Source of the DNA: CAVUAF01 sp963739375
Lineage (GTDB): Bacteria > Acidobacteriota > Terriglobia > Terriglobales > Acidobacteriaceae
Direction of reading: 5' to 3'
DNA length: 64,000 bases
Assembly: GCA_963739375.1 (NCBI GenBank)
Contig: CAVUAF010000021.1
Location: 1 to 64,000, forward strand
The notes under the pieces were generated by a model. It did no database searches. It saw only the letters and a list, made by a program, of their open reading frames with translations, and was not told the DNA's origin. The translations under genes were made by a program, and so were the position numbers. Shown in pieces: positions 51,811 to 61,060 of the stretch. Position 1 is the stretch's first letter. Every line of letters begins with the position of its first letter.

Positions 51811-52854
51811 TCAGTAACCTTGGCCATCCATTCTTACTTTGCCCTTGAACATGCGAAATACGAAGACAAAATAGGCCAGCGCCAGCACCAACGCCGGGAC
51901 CCACCATCCCAGGCCTACGATGAGCCCGTGACGGCCGGCGGCGGTGTTGTAGATGGTCAGGCTGTACGTGGGATTGGTCGAAGCCGGGAGCACCGTCGGA
52001 TACAGCGCGAAAGCTGCTCCCAGCAGCATGCCGGCGAGGTAGAGCCCCGAGGAAGCAAACGCCAGCTTCTCTTTTCTGTTGGTAGTGGCCCAGTACAGCA
52101 CGCCCAAGCAACTGAATACAACCAGGGGTACCAGGATGCCCGCGGGATGAACCCGGTAACTGTCCAGCACCGCCGGGCGGACAGAACAGGTTGCAATCAG
52201 GCTCGCAACCGTAAGGACCAGTAAGATCGGCCACACCCGCACCGCAATAGAACGTGCACGCTGGCTCAGATCGCCTTCGGTCTTGACCGCCAGATAGAGC
52301 GCCCCGTGCACGGTCAGGGCGGCCAGAGCCACCAGACCGGTCAGAACGGTGTACCAGTCGAGGATGCCGGGCTGCGGTCCCACGCGCCAATTCGTCCACA
52401 GCGGTTCGAAGAAATACCCATCGGGAGCGAGCGGCACGCCGCGGATTACATTGCCAAGGGCGACGCCCAAGAAGGTTGCCAGCAGGGCGCTGGCCATGAA
52501 AAAGGTCGCGTCGAAGAAGCTTTTCCATACCGCGTTGGAGATGTGCCCACGGAACTCAATGCCAATGGCGCGCAGCATGAGCAACCACAAGACCATCATC
52601 AGCGGAAGATAAAATCCACTGCAGCTGGAGGCGTAGAGCTGCGGGAAGGCAAAGCAAAGCGTCCCGCCGGCGGCGAGCAGCCAGACCTCGTTGCCGTCCC
52701 ACACGGGTCCGATCGCGCGCAGCACTGCCCGGCGTTCGACCTCGCTCTTGGCCGCCATCAGATAGATGATGCCAGCCCCGAGGTCGAAGCCATCCAGCAC
52801 CACGTAAGCCGTGAGCATGAGAGCAACGACCATGAACCAAAATGTTTCCATCAC
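51811..52854 (-). CDS. cydB: Cytochrome bd oxidase subunit II
   Basis: 347 residues, eight or nine membrane helices. N-terminus METFWFMVVALMLTAYVVLDGFDLGAGI is diagnostic, followed by GPVWDGNEVWLLAAGGTLCFAFP, ending VLALAYFVFVFRMFKGK. Partner of CydA in the quinol:O2 oxidoreductase of the inner membrane, used at low oxygen or under nitrosative stress. It starts 6 bases after the cydA stop. G+C and codon use are less extreme than in neighbouring genes. Confidence 0.95.
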   Translation of the reverse strand: MMETFWFMVVALMLTAYVVLDGFDLGAGIIYLMAAKSEVERRAVLRAIGPVWDGNEVWLLAAGGTLCFAFPQLYASSCSGFYLPLMMVLWLLMLRAIGIEFRGHISNAVWKSFFDATFFMASALLATFLGVALGNVIRGVPLAPDGYFFEPLWTNWRVGPQPGILDWYTVLTGLVALAALTVHGALYLAVKTEGDLSQRARSIAVRVWPILLVLTVASLIATCSVRPAVLDSYRVHPAGILVPLVVFSCLGVLYWATTNRKEKLAFASSGLYLAGMLLGAAFALYPTVLPASTNPTYSLTIYNTAAGRHGLIVGLGWWVPALVLALAYFVFVFRMFKGKVRMDGQGY

Positions 52855-52860
52855 CAGACC

Positions 52861-54201
52861 TCAGGGGTGAATGGCAGGAACCAGTTCGGCGGGCCCATGC
52901 TCAATTTCACGTCGAACCAGGAACACAAACAACAGCCCCAACACGGTGTACATTCCCATGAACCCAATCAACGTGAACAGGCCATTCCCGGCAGAGACAT
53001 TTTTGGAGTAGCCGTCCGCTGTCCGGAGCAGACCGTAAACCAGCCAAGGCTGACGCCCCACTTCTGCCGTGATCCAACCCGCGGTGTTGGCAATGTAGGG
53101 AAATGGCAGACTGAGTAGGAGAATCCACAACATCCAGCCTGAGTCAAACAGCCGGCCACGCCACAGCAGAAATGCCGCGACCACCGTGATCGCAAGGAAG
53201 ATTGTCCCCAGGCCAACCATGATGTGATAGCAGTAATAGAGCAGTGGAATGTTGGAAGGCCAGGCCTGCTCCGGAAACGCATCCAGACCTGCCACCTGAG
53301 CTCTCCAGCGCTGATAGGTGAGGAAACTGAGCATTCTTGGAACGATGATTGGATTGTCGATCCGACGCTTCTCCATGTCGGGCTGCCCAATCAGCACCAG
53401 GGGCGCGCCGGCTTGGCTCTTGAATAGGGCCTCCATGGCGGCCAGCGTTGCGGGTTGGCCGTCGGCAACCATCTTGCCTTGGCGGTCACCAGTGGGAAAG
53501 ATCTGCAAAACGGAGAAGATGAGGCCGGCCACCACACCCGTCTTGACGAAGATGCGTCCGTGCTCTACGCCCTGCTTCGCCAGCAGGTAAAAGGCGCCGA
53601 TCGAGGCCATGACAAATGAGCCGGTGATCATCGCCCCGCTCATATTGTGCGCGTATTGCCACCAGGCCCATGGATTCAGGATCAACTGCCAGAAGCTACT
53701 GAGTTGGAAGGTGCCGTCGGGCATGCGCGAGTACCCAACGGGGTGCTGCATCCAGGCGTCCGTAGCGATGATGAAGAAACCGGACAGCCACGACCCGAGG
53801 AGGACCGCCACGGCCGACCACCAGTGCGCTCGCGGGCCGAGTCGCTTTTCGCCATACAGGAACAACCCCAGAAAAGCCGATTCCAGAAAGAAGGCGACCA
53901 TGCCTTCCATAGCGAGGGTCTGGCCGATCACGCCGCCGGTGAATTTCGAGAAGTATGACCAGTTAGTGCCGAACTCGAATTCCAGTGGTATGCCGGTGAT
54001 CACACCAAGCACAAAATTGATGCCAAAAATACGGGCCCAGAAGCGCGCGGCCTGGTTATAAATCTCGTCGTTGCGACGCAGCGCGATTGTCTTCAACCAA
54101 ACGATCAAGGGCGCAAGGCCCATGGTCAGTTGTGGGAACAGGTAATGGAAAGTCACCGTGAAAGCGAAGTGCAGTCGATGTACCTGCAGCGCACTGTCCA
54201 T
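52861..54201 (-). CDS. cydA: Cytochrome bd oxidase subunit I
   Basis: 446 residues. Haem-ligand region RLHFAFTVTFHYLFPQLTMG, quinol-side segments TNWSYFSKFTGGVIGQTLAMEG and GSFVMASIGAFYLLAKQ, late GWITAEVGRQPWLVYGLLRT. The Q-loop is short, as in cyanide-insensitive-oxidase type and other short-loop CydA, unlike E. coli. First gene of a two-gene operon. The block's lower G+C suggests acquisition by transfer or a different codon history. Confidence 0.95.
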   Translation of the reverse strand: MDSALQVHRLHFAFTVTFHYLFPQLTMGLAPLIVWLKTIALRRNDEIYNQAARFWARIFGINFVLGVITGIPLEFEFGTNWSYFSKFTGGVIGQTLAMEGMVAFFLESAFLGLFLYGEKRLGPRAHWWSAVAVLLGSWLSGFFIIATDAWMQHPVGYSRMPDGTFQLSSFWQLILNPWAWWQYAHNMSGAMITGSFVMASIGAFYLLAKQGVEHGRIFVKTGVVAGLIFSVLQIFPTGDRQGKMVADGQPATLAAMEALFKSQAGAPLVLIGQPDMEKRRIDNPIIVPRMLSFLTYQRWRAQVAGLDAFPEQAWPSNIPLLYYCYHIMVGLGTIFLAITVVAAFLLWRGRLFDSGWMLWILLLSLPFPYIANTAGWITAEVGRQPWLVYGLLRTADGYSKNVSAGNGLFTLIGFMGMYTVLGLLFVFLVRREIEHGPAELVPAIHP

Positions 54202-54378
54202 GGCAAACCTAGCGCCTCGTCAACAGCGCCATTATGGACCACCGCCTCCTAAGGCCAGTTGTCATTTGCCAGTGGTCAGTTGTCGGTTCGCGGCTGGCAA
54301 CGGCGATTGCTCGCGGCCCGCGCGCCGGCACGCCAAGAGCCCGGCCGGAAGTGGCCGGGCTTCCGTTGAGCTAAGTGC
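54202..54378. repeat. CAGTTGTCATTTGCCAGT minirepeat gap upstream of cydA
   Basis: Contains CAGTTGTCATTTGCCAGTGG and CAGTTGTCGG units (54250-54285) of the same kind as the cagttgccagttgtcagttc array at 37760-37830. No gene. It also holds a GGCCGGAAGTGGCCGGG palindrome (54342-54358). Confidence 0.55.
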
Positions 54379-56493
54379 TTACTGGCTAAGCCCAAACTGC
54401 CAGAGCATAAAGGAATAGGTGAAGGCAAGTTCGCGCTTTGCATCGTAGCGGCCGGAAGAGCCGCCGTGGCCCGCGCCCAGGTTCACCTTGAGCAGCAGCG
54501 GGTTCTTGTCGGTCTTGTTATCGCGCAGCTTGGCCACAAACTTGGCGCCTTCCCAGTAGGGCACCTGGCTGTCGTTGAGCGAGACCAGGGCCAGCATCGC
54601 CGGGTAGTTCTGCGGCTTAACGTTGTCGTAGGGCGAGTACTTGATCATGTAATCGAAGGCCGGCTTCTCGTTGGGGTTGCCCCACTCCAGGTATTCGTTG
54701 GTGGTGAGGGGCAAGGAGGGGTCGAGCATGGTGTTGATGACGTCGACGAAGGGCACCTGCGCCACCACTGCCTTGAAGAGGTCGGGGCGCATGTTGGTGA
54801 CCGCGCCCATCAGGAGGCCGCCGGCGCTGCCGCCCTGGATGACCAGGCGGTCGGGCGAGGTGTAGTGCTGCTGGACGAGGTAGGCGGCGCAATCGATGAA
54901 ATCGTAAAAGGTGTTGAGCTTTTTCATCATGCGGCCCTGTTCGCGCCAGTCTTCGCCGAGCTCGCCACCGCCGCGGATGTGGGCCAGGGCGTACACCACG
55001 CCCCGGTCGAGCAGGCTGAGGCGGTCGGAAGAAAACGTGGGCGCCATGGAGGAGCCGTAGGAGCCGTAGGCGTAGAGCAGCATGGGAGCCTTGCCGTCGA
55101 GCTTGAGACCCTGCTTGTAAACCAGGGAGACCGGGACGCGGGCGCCGTCGCGGGCGACGGCCCAGATGCGCGCCGCCTCGTATTTTTTGGGATCGTATCC
55201 GCCCAGCACTTCCTGGCGCTTGAGCAGCGCGCGCTGCCGCGTCTCCATGTTGTAGTCGTACACCGAGGACGGGGTGACCATGGACTGGTAATTGAAGCGC
55301 ACGGTGGTGGTGTTGAACTCGGGATTGCCGGCGAGGTTGATGGCGTAGTCGGGCTCGTCGGTGGTGACGCGGTGCGCTTGCTGGGTGCGCATGTCGATGA
55401 CGCGCAGGTATTCGAGGCCGCCTTCCTTCTCCGCGACCACCAGGTGATTGGCGAAGAAGGTGAGGTTGTCAATCTTCACCTTAGGATCGTGGGCGACGAA
55501 GTTCTTCCAGTTTTTCTCGGCAGGATCGCTGATGGGGGCGGTGACGACGCGGAAGTTCTTCGCGTCCTTGTTGGTCAGGATATAAAACTGGCCCTGGTAG
55601 TGCTCGACGCGGTATTCGTGGTCGGGCACGCGCGGCAGGATCACCCGGAAGCTGCCGGTGGGATTATCGGCCGGCAGATAGCGGTTCTCGCTGGAGGTCT
55701 TGGCGAAGGAGCGCAGGAAGATCATCTGCTTGTCGTGGGAGCGGCCGACGCCGAGGTCGAACTTCTCGTCTTTTTCTTCGTAGACCAGGTCGCTTTTGTC
55801 GCTGCCCACGGCGTGGCGCCAGAGCTTGTCGGAGCGCTTGGAGACGGGGTCCTCGGTGACGTAGAAGAGGGTCTTGTTGTCGGCAGCCCAGGTGACGGAA
55901 TCGACGCGCTCGATGTTCTCGGCCAGGGTCTGGCCGCTGCGCAGGTCCTTGACGTGCAGCGTGTACTGGCGGTAGCCGGTGGAGTCGGTGGAGTAGGCGA
56001 GGAGATGGGTGTCGTCGCTCACCACGTTCGCGCCCAGCGCCATGAAGGTGTGGCCTTCGGCCAGCTGGTTGAGGTCGAGCATGAGCTCTTCGGGCGCGTC
56101 CATGCTGCCTTTCTTGCGGCAGATGTACGGGTACTGCTTGCCCTCCTGGGTGCGGGAATAGTAGAGGTAGCCGTTGTTGGGAGTGGGGACGCTGAGGTCG
56201 GTCTGCTTGATGCGGCCGACCATCTCCTGGTAAAGCGTCTCCTGGAGCGGCTTCAGGGGCGCCATCATGTGCTCGGTGTAGGCGTTCTCGGCCTCGAGAT
56301 GCTTGAGGACCTCGGGGTTCTTTTTGTCGCGCAGCCAGAAATAGTTGTCCACCAGCTTGTAGCCGTGGATTTCGCGGACGTGGGGCTGCTTGGCGGGCAT
56401 AGGCGGGGCAGGAGGATTATCGTCCCCCCTCGAACGCTTGGGCATAAGGACGGTGATGACGAGCAACAGCAGAAGAGTGGCAAGGATTTTCAT
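54379..56493 (-). CDS. ptrB: Oligopeptidase B / prolyl oligopeptidase-family S9A peptidase, secreted
   Basis: 704 residues with a signal peptide (MKILATLLLLLVITVLMP). Propeller domain from about 60 to 420, then hydrolase domain: ALAHIRGGGELGEDWREQGRM, nucleophile LVIQGGSAGGLLMG, Asp in LVSLNDSQVPYWEGAK, His in NLGAGHGGSSGRYD. The acidic NTMLDPSLPLTTNEYLEWGNP segment fits oligopeptidase B, which cleaves after Arg/Lys in short peptides. Most OpdB proteins are cytosolic; a signal peptide is a departure but is common for acidobacterial S9 enzymes. Confidence 0.88.
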   Translation of the reverse strand: MKILATLLLLLVITVLMPKRSRGDDNPPAPPMPAKQPHVREIHGYKLVDNYFWLRDKKNPEVLKHLEAENAYTEHMMAPLKPLQETLYQEMVGRIKQTDLSVPTPNNGYLYYSRTQEGKQYPYICRKKGSMDAPEELMLDLNQLAEGHTFMALGANVVSDDTHLLAYSTDSTGYRQYTLHVKDLRSGQTLAENIERVDSVTWAADNKTLFYVTEDPVSKRSDKLWRHAVGSDKSDLVYEEKDEKFDLGVGRSHDKQMIFLRSFAKTSSENRYLPADNPTGSFRVILPRVPDHEYRVEHYQGQFYILTNKDAKNFRVVTAPISDPAEKNWKNFVAHDPKVKIDNLTFFANHLVVAEKEGGLEYLRVIDMRTQQAHRVTTDEPDYAINLAGNPEFNTTTVRFNYQSMVTPSSVYDYNMETRQRALLKRQEVLGGYDPKKYEAARIWAVARDGARVPVSLVYKQGLKLDGKAPMLLYAYGSYGSSMAPTFSSDRLSLLDRGVVYALAHIRGGGELGEDWREQGRMMKKLNTFYDFIDCAAYLVQQHYTSPDRLVIQGGSAGGLLMGAVTNMRPDLFKAVVAQVPFVDVINTMLDPSLPLTTNEYLEWGNPNEKPAFDYMIKYSPYDNVKPQNYPAMLALVSLNDSQVPYWEGAKFVAKLRDNKTDKNPLLLKVNLGAGHGGSSGRYDAKRELAFTYSFMLWQFGLSQ

Positions 56494-56640
56494 GGCTTCC
56501 TCCCGGCGCCGGCCGGCGAGATCGAGATGAGAGCAAGAGCAGTAACGCTAGCACAAGGCGGCGGGTTGCGGAACTCGCTACATGCACCTCCAGCCCTGAG
56601 ACGCGCCGTTCAGTTATCATTTCTTCCGGTCGCAACTTCC

Positions 56641-57372
56641 ATGCGCGTGCGCGTTCTCTTTTTCGGAGTGCTGAAAGAGCTGCTGGGACGGGCCAGTGAC
56701 GAGGTGTCGCTGCCCGCGGGAGCGACGGTGGGGGATGTGGTGGCGCATTACGAAGCGCAGGCACCCAAGCTGCGGGAGTGGGCGAGATCGGTGGCGCTGG
56801 CGGTGAACCAGGAATACGCGTCGCCGGCGACGCCGCTGCACGACGGCGACGAAGTCGGGCTGCTGCCGCCGGTGAGCGGCGGCAAAGCGTCGGCGGATAA
56901 GGACGAGTCCCTGGTCCGCGTCGTGCACCAGCGCATCGTGCCGCACGACATTGTGCCGCCGCTGGAGCGCCCGGAAGACGGCGCCATCGTGCTGTTCGAC
57001 GGCATCGTGCGCAACCACAGCCGCGGGCGGCCGACGCTGTTCCTGGAATACGAAGCTTACGAAGAGATGGCGCTGAAGGAGATGCGGGCGCTGGCCGCCG
57101 AGGCGCGCCAGCGTTTTGCTATCCGCAACCTGGCGCTGGTGCACCGGCTGGGCAGGCTGGAAATCGGCGAGAGCAGCGTGCTCATCGCCGTATTCGCGGC
57201 GCACCGCGCGGCGGCGTTCGAGGCCTGCCGATGGCTGATCGATACCCTGAAGAAAAAGGTCCCCATCTGGAAACGTGAGCACTTCGCCGACGGCGCAGTG
57301 TGGGCCGACGGCGAGCCCTTCCCCGGCGAAATCAAGACGGTGGGCACGGCGCCGGGGAGCGGCGACGCATGA
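56641..57372 (+). CDS. MoaD-MoaE fusion (molybdopterin synthase)
   Basis: 243 residues. Residues 1-80 are MoaD (MRVRVLFFGVLKELLGRASDEVSL ... GDEVGLLPPVSGG), with the ubiquitin-like C-terminal Gly-Gly at about 79-80 kept but internal. Residues about 95-235 are MoaE (RIVPHDIVPPLERPEDGAIVLFDGIVRNHSRG, KKKVPIWKREHF with catalytic lysines). Together they insert dithiolene sulfur into precursor Z. Because MoaD must expose its GG end to be charged with sulfur, the fusion implies cleavage after GG, as reported for mycobacterial MoaX, or supply in trans. The stop overlaps the next start. Confidence 0.9.
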   Translation: MRVRVLFFGVLKELLGRASDEVSLPAGATVGDVVAHYEAQAPKLREWARSVALAVNQEYASPATPLHDGDEVGLLPPVSGGKASADKDESLVRVVHQRIVPHDIVPPLERPEDGAIVLFDGIVRNHSRGRPTLFLEYEAYEEMALKEMRALAAEARQRFAIRNLALVHRLGRLEIGESSVLIAVFAAHRAAAFEACRWLIDTLKKKVPIWKREHFADGAVWADGEPFPGEIKTVGTAPGSGDA

Positions 57373-58289
57373 GGCGCGCCTTTCTCCTGCTGGCCCTGGT
57401 GGCGCTGGGCGCGCCCGCGCTCGCGCAGCCACCGCCGGAGCCCGCCACCAGGCTCACGGTCAACGTCAAGCTGGTCAACGTGTTCGTCAGCGTGGTGGAC
57501 CAGAACGGGGCGCCGGTGGGAGCGCTGGGCCGGGACAACTTCCAGATCTTCGAAGACGGGCTGAAACAGAACATCTCCGTGTTCGGGCGGGAGTCGGAGA
57601 TGCCGCTCTCCATCGTGCTGGCCATCGACACCAGCCTGAGCACCAAGAAGGACATCAAGCTGGAGCTGGAGTCGGCGCGCGGCTTTGTGCACTCCATCCT
57701 GCGGCCGGTGGACCATCTCTCGCTCTACCAGTTTGACGAGATCGTGCAGGAGGTGGTGCCGTTTACCAGCCGGCTCGACGCCATTGACCACGGCATTGAC
57801 CGCATCCGGGTGGGCTCGGCGACCGCGCTGTATGACGCCGTGTACCTGGGGGCCGGCGCGCTGAGCAAGCGCCAGGACCGCAAGGTCATGGTGGTGATCA
57901 CCGACGGCGGCGATACCGCCAGCCGCACCAGCTATCAGGAGGCGCTGCGCGCGGCGCTGGAGGCGGAGGCGATCCTGTACAGCGTCATCATCGTGCCCAT
58001 CGAGTCGAGCGCCGGACGCAACACCGGCGGCGAGCACGCGCTGATCCAGATGTCGCACGATACCGGCGGCAAGTATTTCTACGCCGGCACGGCGACGCAG
58101 CTGGAGCGCGTGTTCCGGCAGATCAGCGAAGAGCTGCGCACGCAGTACCTGCTGGCCTACTACCCCAAGCAGCGGCGGGCGGATTCCGAGTTCCGGCGCA
58201 TCGAGGTCACGGTGACGCCGCCGCCCGGCGCCGCGCCGCCGCTGAACGCGCGCCATCGCACGGGGTATTACACGATGCCGGGGAAGTGA
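57369..58289 (+). CDS. Secreted VWFA-related acidobacterial-type protein
   Basis: 306 residues, signal peptide MRRAFLLLALVALGAPALAQ. The opening KLVNVFVSVVDQNGAPVGALGRDNFQIFEDG plus VLAIDTSLSTKKDIKL (MIDAS DxSxS) and VMVVITDGGDTASRTSY is the pattern of the VWFA-related domain family described from Acidobacteria, which supports the organism call. Extracytoplasmic binding or signalling role unknown. Its ATG overlaps the moaDE stop (ATGA), so it is in the same transcript though functionally unrelated. Confidence 0.88.
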   Translation: MRRAFLLLALVALGAPALAQPPPEPATRLTVNVKLVNVFVSVVDQNGAPVGALGRDNFQIFEDGLKQNISVFGRESEMPLSIVLAIDTSLSTKKDIKLELESARGFVHSILRPVDHLSLYQFDEIVQEVVPFTSRLDAIDHGIDRIRVGSATALYDAVYLGAGALSKRQDRKVMVVITDGGDTASRTSYQEALRAALEAEAILYSVIIVPIESSAGRNTGGEHALIQMSHDTGGKYFYAGTATQLERVFRQISEELRTQYLLAYYPKQRRADSEFRRIEVTVTPPPGAAPPLNARHRTGYYTMPGK

Positions 58290-58318
58290 CCGCGGCCGTC
58301 CTTGCTACAATGTCGGGC

Positions 58319-58606
58319 ATGAAGCTGCGCGCCGTGCCGCCTGCGTCCCCGCTAAAAAAGAAGACCCCGCCGCCGGAAGACACGCGCCAGGAAGCCGAAT
58401 ACCTGAAGGCGCTGGGCGAGCAGCAGACGCCGGTGGTGATCAAGCTGCTCGACGGCGAAGAGGTGCGCGGCTGGATCGAGTACTACGATCGCGACATGGT
58501 GCGGCTGACGCGCGAAGGCGCGCCCAATCTGTTCATCTACAAGAACGAAATCGCCTACCTCGCGGAAGAAGGGCCACGGCGTGCCGCCAGCCCAGGACGG
58601 CGGTAG
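58319..58606 (+). CDS. Hfq-like RNA-binding (LSm) protein
   Basis: 95 residues. Lys/Pro-rich N-tail, then helix RQEAEYLKALGEQQ and Sm core VVIKLLDGEEVRGWIEYYDRDMVRL, FIYKNEIAYLAEE. The Sm2 signature is YKN where E. coli Hfq has YKH. It probably binds RNA as a hexamer and regulates translation. TACAAT just upstream (about 58308-58313) may be the -10 box. Confidence 0.75.
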   Translation: MKLRAVPPASPLKKKTPPPEDTRQEAEYLKALGEQQTPVVIKLLDGEEVRGWIEYYDRDMVRLTREGAPNLFIYKNEIAYLAEEGPRRAASPGRR

Positions 58607-58614
58607 CGCGAGCC

Positions 58615-59460
58615 TTGTCCCAGCCACTTGAATTCGTCCCGGGCATCGCGGAGATTGCGCGCGAGGCGGGAGCGTTGCTGCGCGAGCTCTTCGCGCGCCG
58701 CGTCACCATCGAGTACAAGGGCGAAGTGGACCTGGTGACGGAGGCCGACCGGCGCAGCGAAGCGCTGGTGGTGGGGCGCATCCGCGAGCGCTGGCCGGGA
58801 CACGACATTCTCGGGGAAGAGGGAACGCGGTCGGATTCGGGCAGCGAGTGGCGCTGGTATGTCGATCCGCTGGACGGCACCACGAATTTCGCGCACGGCT
58901 TTCCGGTGTTTTGCGTCTCGATTGCGGTGGAACATCGCGGCGAGCTGGCGGCCGGCGTGCTTTACGACCCGATGCGCGACGAGCTGTTTGCCGCCGAGCG
59001 CGGCAGCGGCGCCACGCTGAATGGGAAGCCGATCCAAGTTTCCGCGACGGAGAAGCTGAACGAGTCGCTAGTGGCCACCGGCTTCCCCAGCTTCAAGCGA
59101 CACAAGAACCCCAACATCCACTTCTATCACCAGATCACGCTGCGCACGCACGGAGTGCGGCGCGCGGGGTCGGCAGCGCTGGACCTGGCGTGCGTCGCGG
59201 CAGGACGCTTCGACGGCTTCTGGGAGTTCAACCTGAATTCCTGGGACGTGGCCGCGGGCGCGCTGCTGGTGCGGGAGGCTGGGGGCGTGGTGACCGACCT
59301 AGGCGGCGGCGCCTTCGATCATCGCCAGCCGCGCGAGACCCTCGCCAGCAACGGGCGCATCCAGGGCGCGCTGGTGGCGGAATTCCAGGCAATCATCGGT
59401 GGGCGCGGCCTGGAACCGTTGCCTTCGCCGGTGGAGTACGGGCGCGAGCGCGGCCGCTGA
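58615..59460 (+). CDS. suhB: Inositol monophosphatase family protein (SuhB-like)
   Basis: 281 residues from a TTG start. Metal-site motifs: ILGEEG, WYVDPLDGTTNFAHGFP, and NSWDVAAGALLVREAGG near the C-terminus. Li-sensitive phosphatase acting on inositol-1-phosphate or related sugar phosphates; SuhB also associates with transcription antitermination in Proteobacteria. Immediately downstream of the Hfq-like gene (8 bases), so probably co-transcribed. Confidence 0.92.
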   Translation: MSQPLEFVPGIAEIAREAGALLRELFARRVTIEYKGEVDLVTEADRRSEALVVGRIRERWPGHDILGEEGTRSDSGSEWRWYVDPLDGTTNFAHGFPVFCVSIAVEHRGELAAGVLYDPMRDELFAAERGSGATLNGKPIQVSATEKLNESLVATGFPSFKRHKNPNIHFYHQITLRTHGVRRAGSAALDLACVAAGRFDGFWEFNLNSWDVAAGALLVREAGGVVTDLGGGAFDHRQPRETLASNGRIQGALVAEFQAIIGGRGLEPLPSPVEYGRERGR

Positions 59461-59518
59461 GGATCTCACTTGCACGCGGCGCCGCCCTCCGTTATGTTCC
59501 CGCTTTCCGGAGAAGATC

Positions 59519-60028
59519 ATGTCTGCGGCTGATCCTGCCGTTGATTACCAGCACGCCATCCTCGACGTGTGGGCCACGAATGACCGGCTGAACCAGATGC
59601 TGATCACGAGCATCGACGAGGGCGCCTGGCGCGCGAGCCCGCCGGGGCGGATGCGGCGCACGCCGGCGTCGCTCTTTGCGCATATTCACAACAGCCGCCT
59701 GATGTGGCTGAAGCAGGTCGCGCGCCACAAGAAGCTGCCGGCGAAACTCGACGGCGCGAAATGCAGCCGCCGGCAGGCAGGCGCGACGCTGGCGCGCAGC
59801 GCGACCGCCGTCGGGGAAGTGCTGGCCGCGGCGCTGGCCCAACCCGGAGGGCGCATCGCGCAGTTCGGGGCGCCCTTCGCCTTCTTCAATTATCTGGCAT
59901 GGCATGAGGCGCACCACCGCGGCCAGATCCTCACCCTGGCGCGGCTGGCGGGATACGCCCTGCCAGAGGATGCGACCTACGGTATCTGGATTACGCTGCG
60001 CCAGCGCGGACTGGCGGCGTCGCGGTGA
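59519..60028 (+). CDS. DinB-family (YfiT-like) metal-binding protein
   Basis: 169 residues. Four-helix bundle: DYQHAILDVWATNDRLNQML, LFAHIHNSRLMWLKQVA (first ligand His), AWHEAHHRGQILTLARLAGY (His pair). DinB superfamily proteins bind Ni or Zn with three His and include thiol transferases for mycothiol or bacillithiol. Exact substrate unknown. Confidence 0.82.
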   Translation: MSAADPAVDYQHAILDVWATNDRLNQMLITSIDEGAWRASPPGRMRRTPASLFAHIHNSRLMWLKQVARHKKLPAKLDGAKCSRRQAGATLARSATAVGEVLAAALAQPGGRIAQFGAPFAFFNYLAWHEAHHRGQILTLARLAGYALPEDATYGIWITLRQRGLAASR

Positions 60029-60057
60029 AATCTTCGCAACCGATGAGGGAGGACTTC

Positions 60058-61014
60058 ATGTCACGCGAGAAGAAGCTTTGCTGCCAAGGCACCACGCTGC
60101 TGACACTCCTCTGCCTGCTGGTGGCGCCGCTACGGGGAGCGGAGCCCGCGGGGAAGGTTGATGCCGCGTATGTCGCCGAGATCCAGAAGTTCCGCGCCGC
60201 GCGCGTCAACAGCGACAAGATGAACTGGGCGACGCTGGCCGGGCTCTTCTGGCTGAAGCCCGGCGCGCACACCTTCGGCGCAGGCCCGGACAACGAGTTC
60301 GTGCTGCCCAAAGGGTCGGCGCCCGCCAAGTGCGGCGTCTTCGAGTTGAACAACGGGGAAGTGACGGTGAAGCTGGAGCGCGACGTCCCTGGGCGCATTG
60401 ACGGCAAGGCCACCACGGCGGCCAAACTGCAGTCGGATGCCGAGGGCGAGCGGCAGCCGACGATTCTCGAGATCAACCGGCTGCAGATGAAGGTGATCCA
60501 ACGGAACCAGCGCATCGGTGTCCGCCTAAAGGACCTGGCGAGCCCCAACCTGCGCAACTTCCATGCGGCGGAGTGGTATCCCATCGATCCCGCCTACCGC
60601 GTGGTGGCGAACTGGGAGCCCTCCGACGGCACCCGGAAGATCATCGTGCCCAACATCCTCGGAGACGCCGTGCCGGTCACCATTCCCGGGGTGGCGCGGT
60701 TCACGCTGCAGGGCCAGCAATTCACGCTGACTCCCGTCGAGGGCGACCCCAAGGACAGCATGGAGTTCGTCTTCGCCGACGGCACCACCAAGACGGAAAC
60801 GTATCCCGCGGGACGCATGGTGGATGCCGGCCCGGTCAAGGACGGCAAGCTGATCATCGACTTCAACCAGGCCTACAACCCGCCGTGCGCGGTGACGCCG
60901 TATGCCACGTGTCCGCTGCCGCCAAAGGAGAACCGGCTTGCGGTGGCGGTGCGGGCGGGAGAAAAGTACGGGGCCAAGGAACGCGCCGCCCACCAGACTC
61001 CGGCGCTGCCTTAG
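60058..61014 (+). CDS. DUF1684 family secreted protein
   Basis: 318 residues from ATG 60058, with GGGAGGA just upstream; an earlier in-frame start at 60025 overlaps the previous gene. Signal peptide (TLLTLLCLLVAPLRGAEP). Motifs of DUF1684: KMNWATLAGLFWLKPGAHTFG, GVFELNNGEVTV, LIIDFNQAYNPPCAVTPYATCPLPPKENRL. Widespread in Acidobacteria and Bacteroidetes; function unknown. Confidence 0.85.
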   Translation: MSREKKLCCQGTTLLTLLCLLVAPLRGAEPAGKVDAAYVAEIQKFRAARVNSDKMNWATLAGLFWLKPGAHTFGAGPDNEFVLPKGSAPAKCGVFELNNGEVTVKLERDVPGRIDGKATTAAKLQSDAEGERQPTILEINRLQMKVIQRNQRIGVRLKDLASPNLRNFHAAEWYPIDPAYRVVANWEPSDGTRKIIVPNILGDAVPVTIPGVARFTLQGQQFTLTPVEGDPKDSMEFVFADGTTKTETYPAGRMVDAGPVKDGKLIIDFNQAYNPPCAVTPYATCPLPPKENRLAVAVRAGEKYGAKERAAHQTPALP

Positions 61015-61060
61015 CTGCCCGCGGCAATGTCGAATTGGGGAGTTTTGTTAGGATGAAGAA

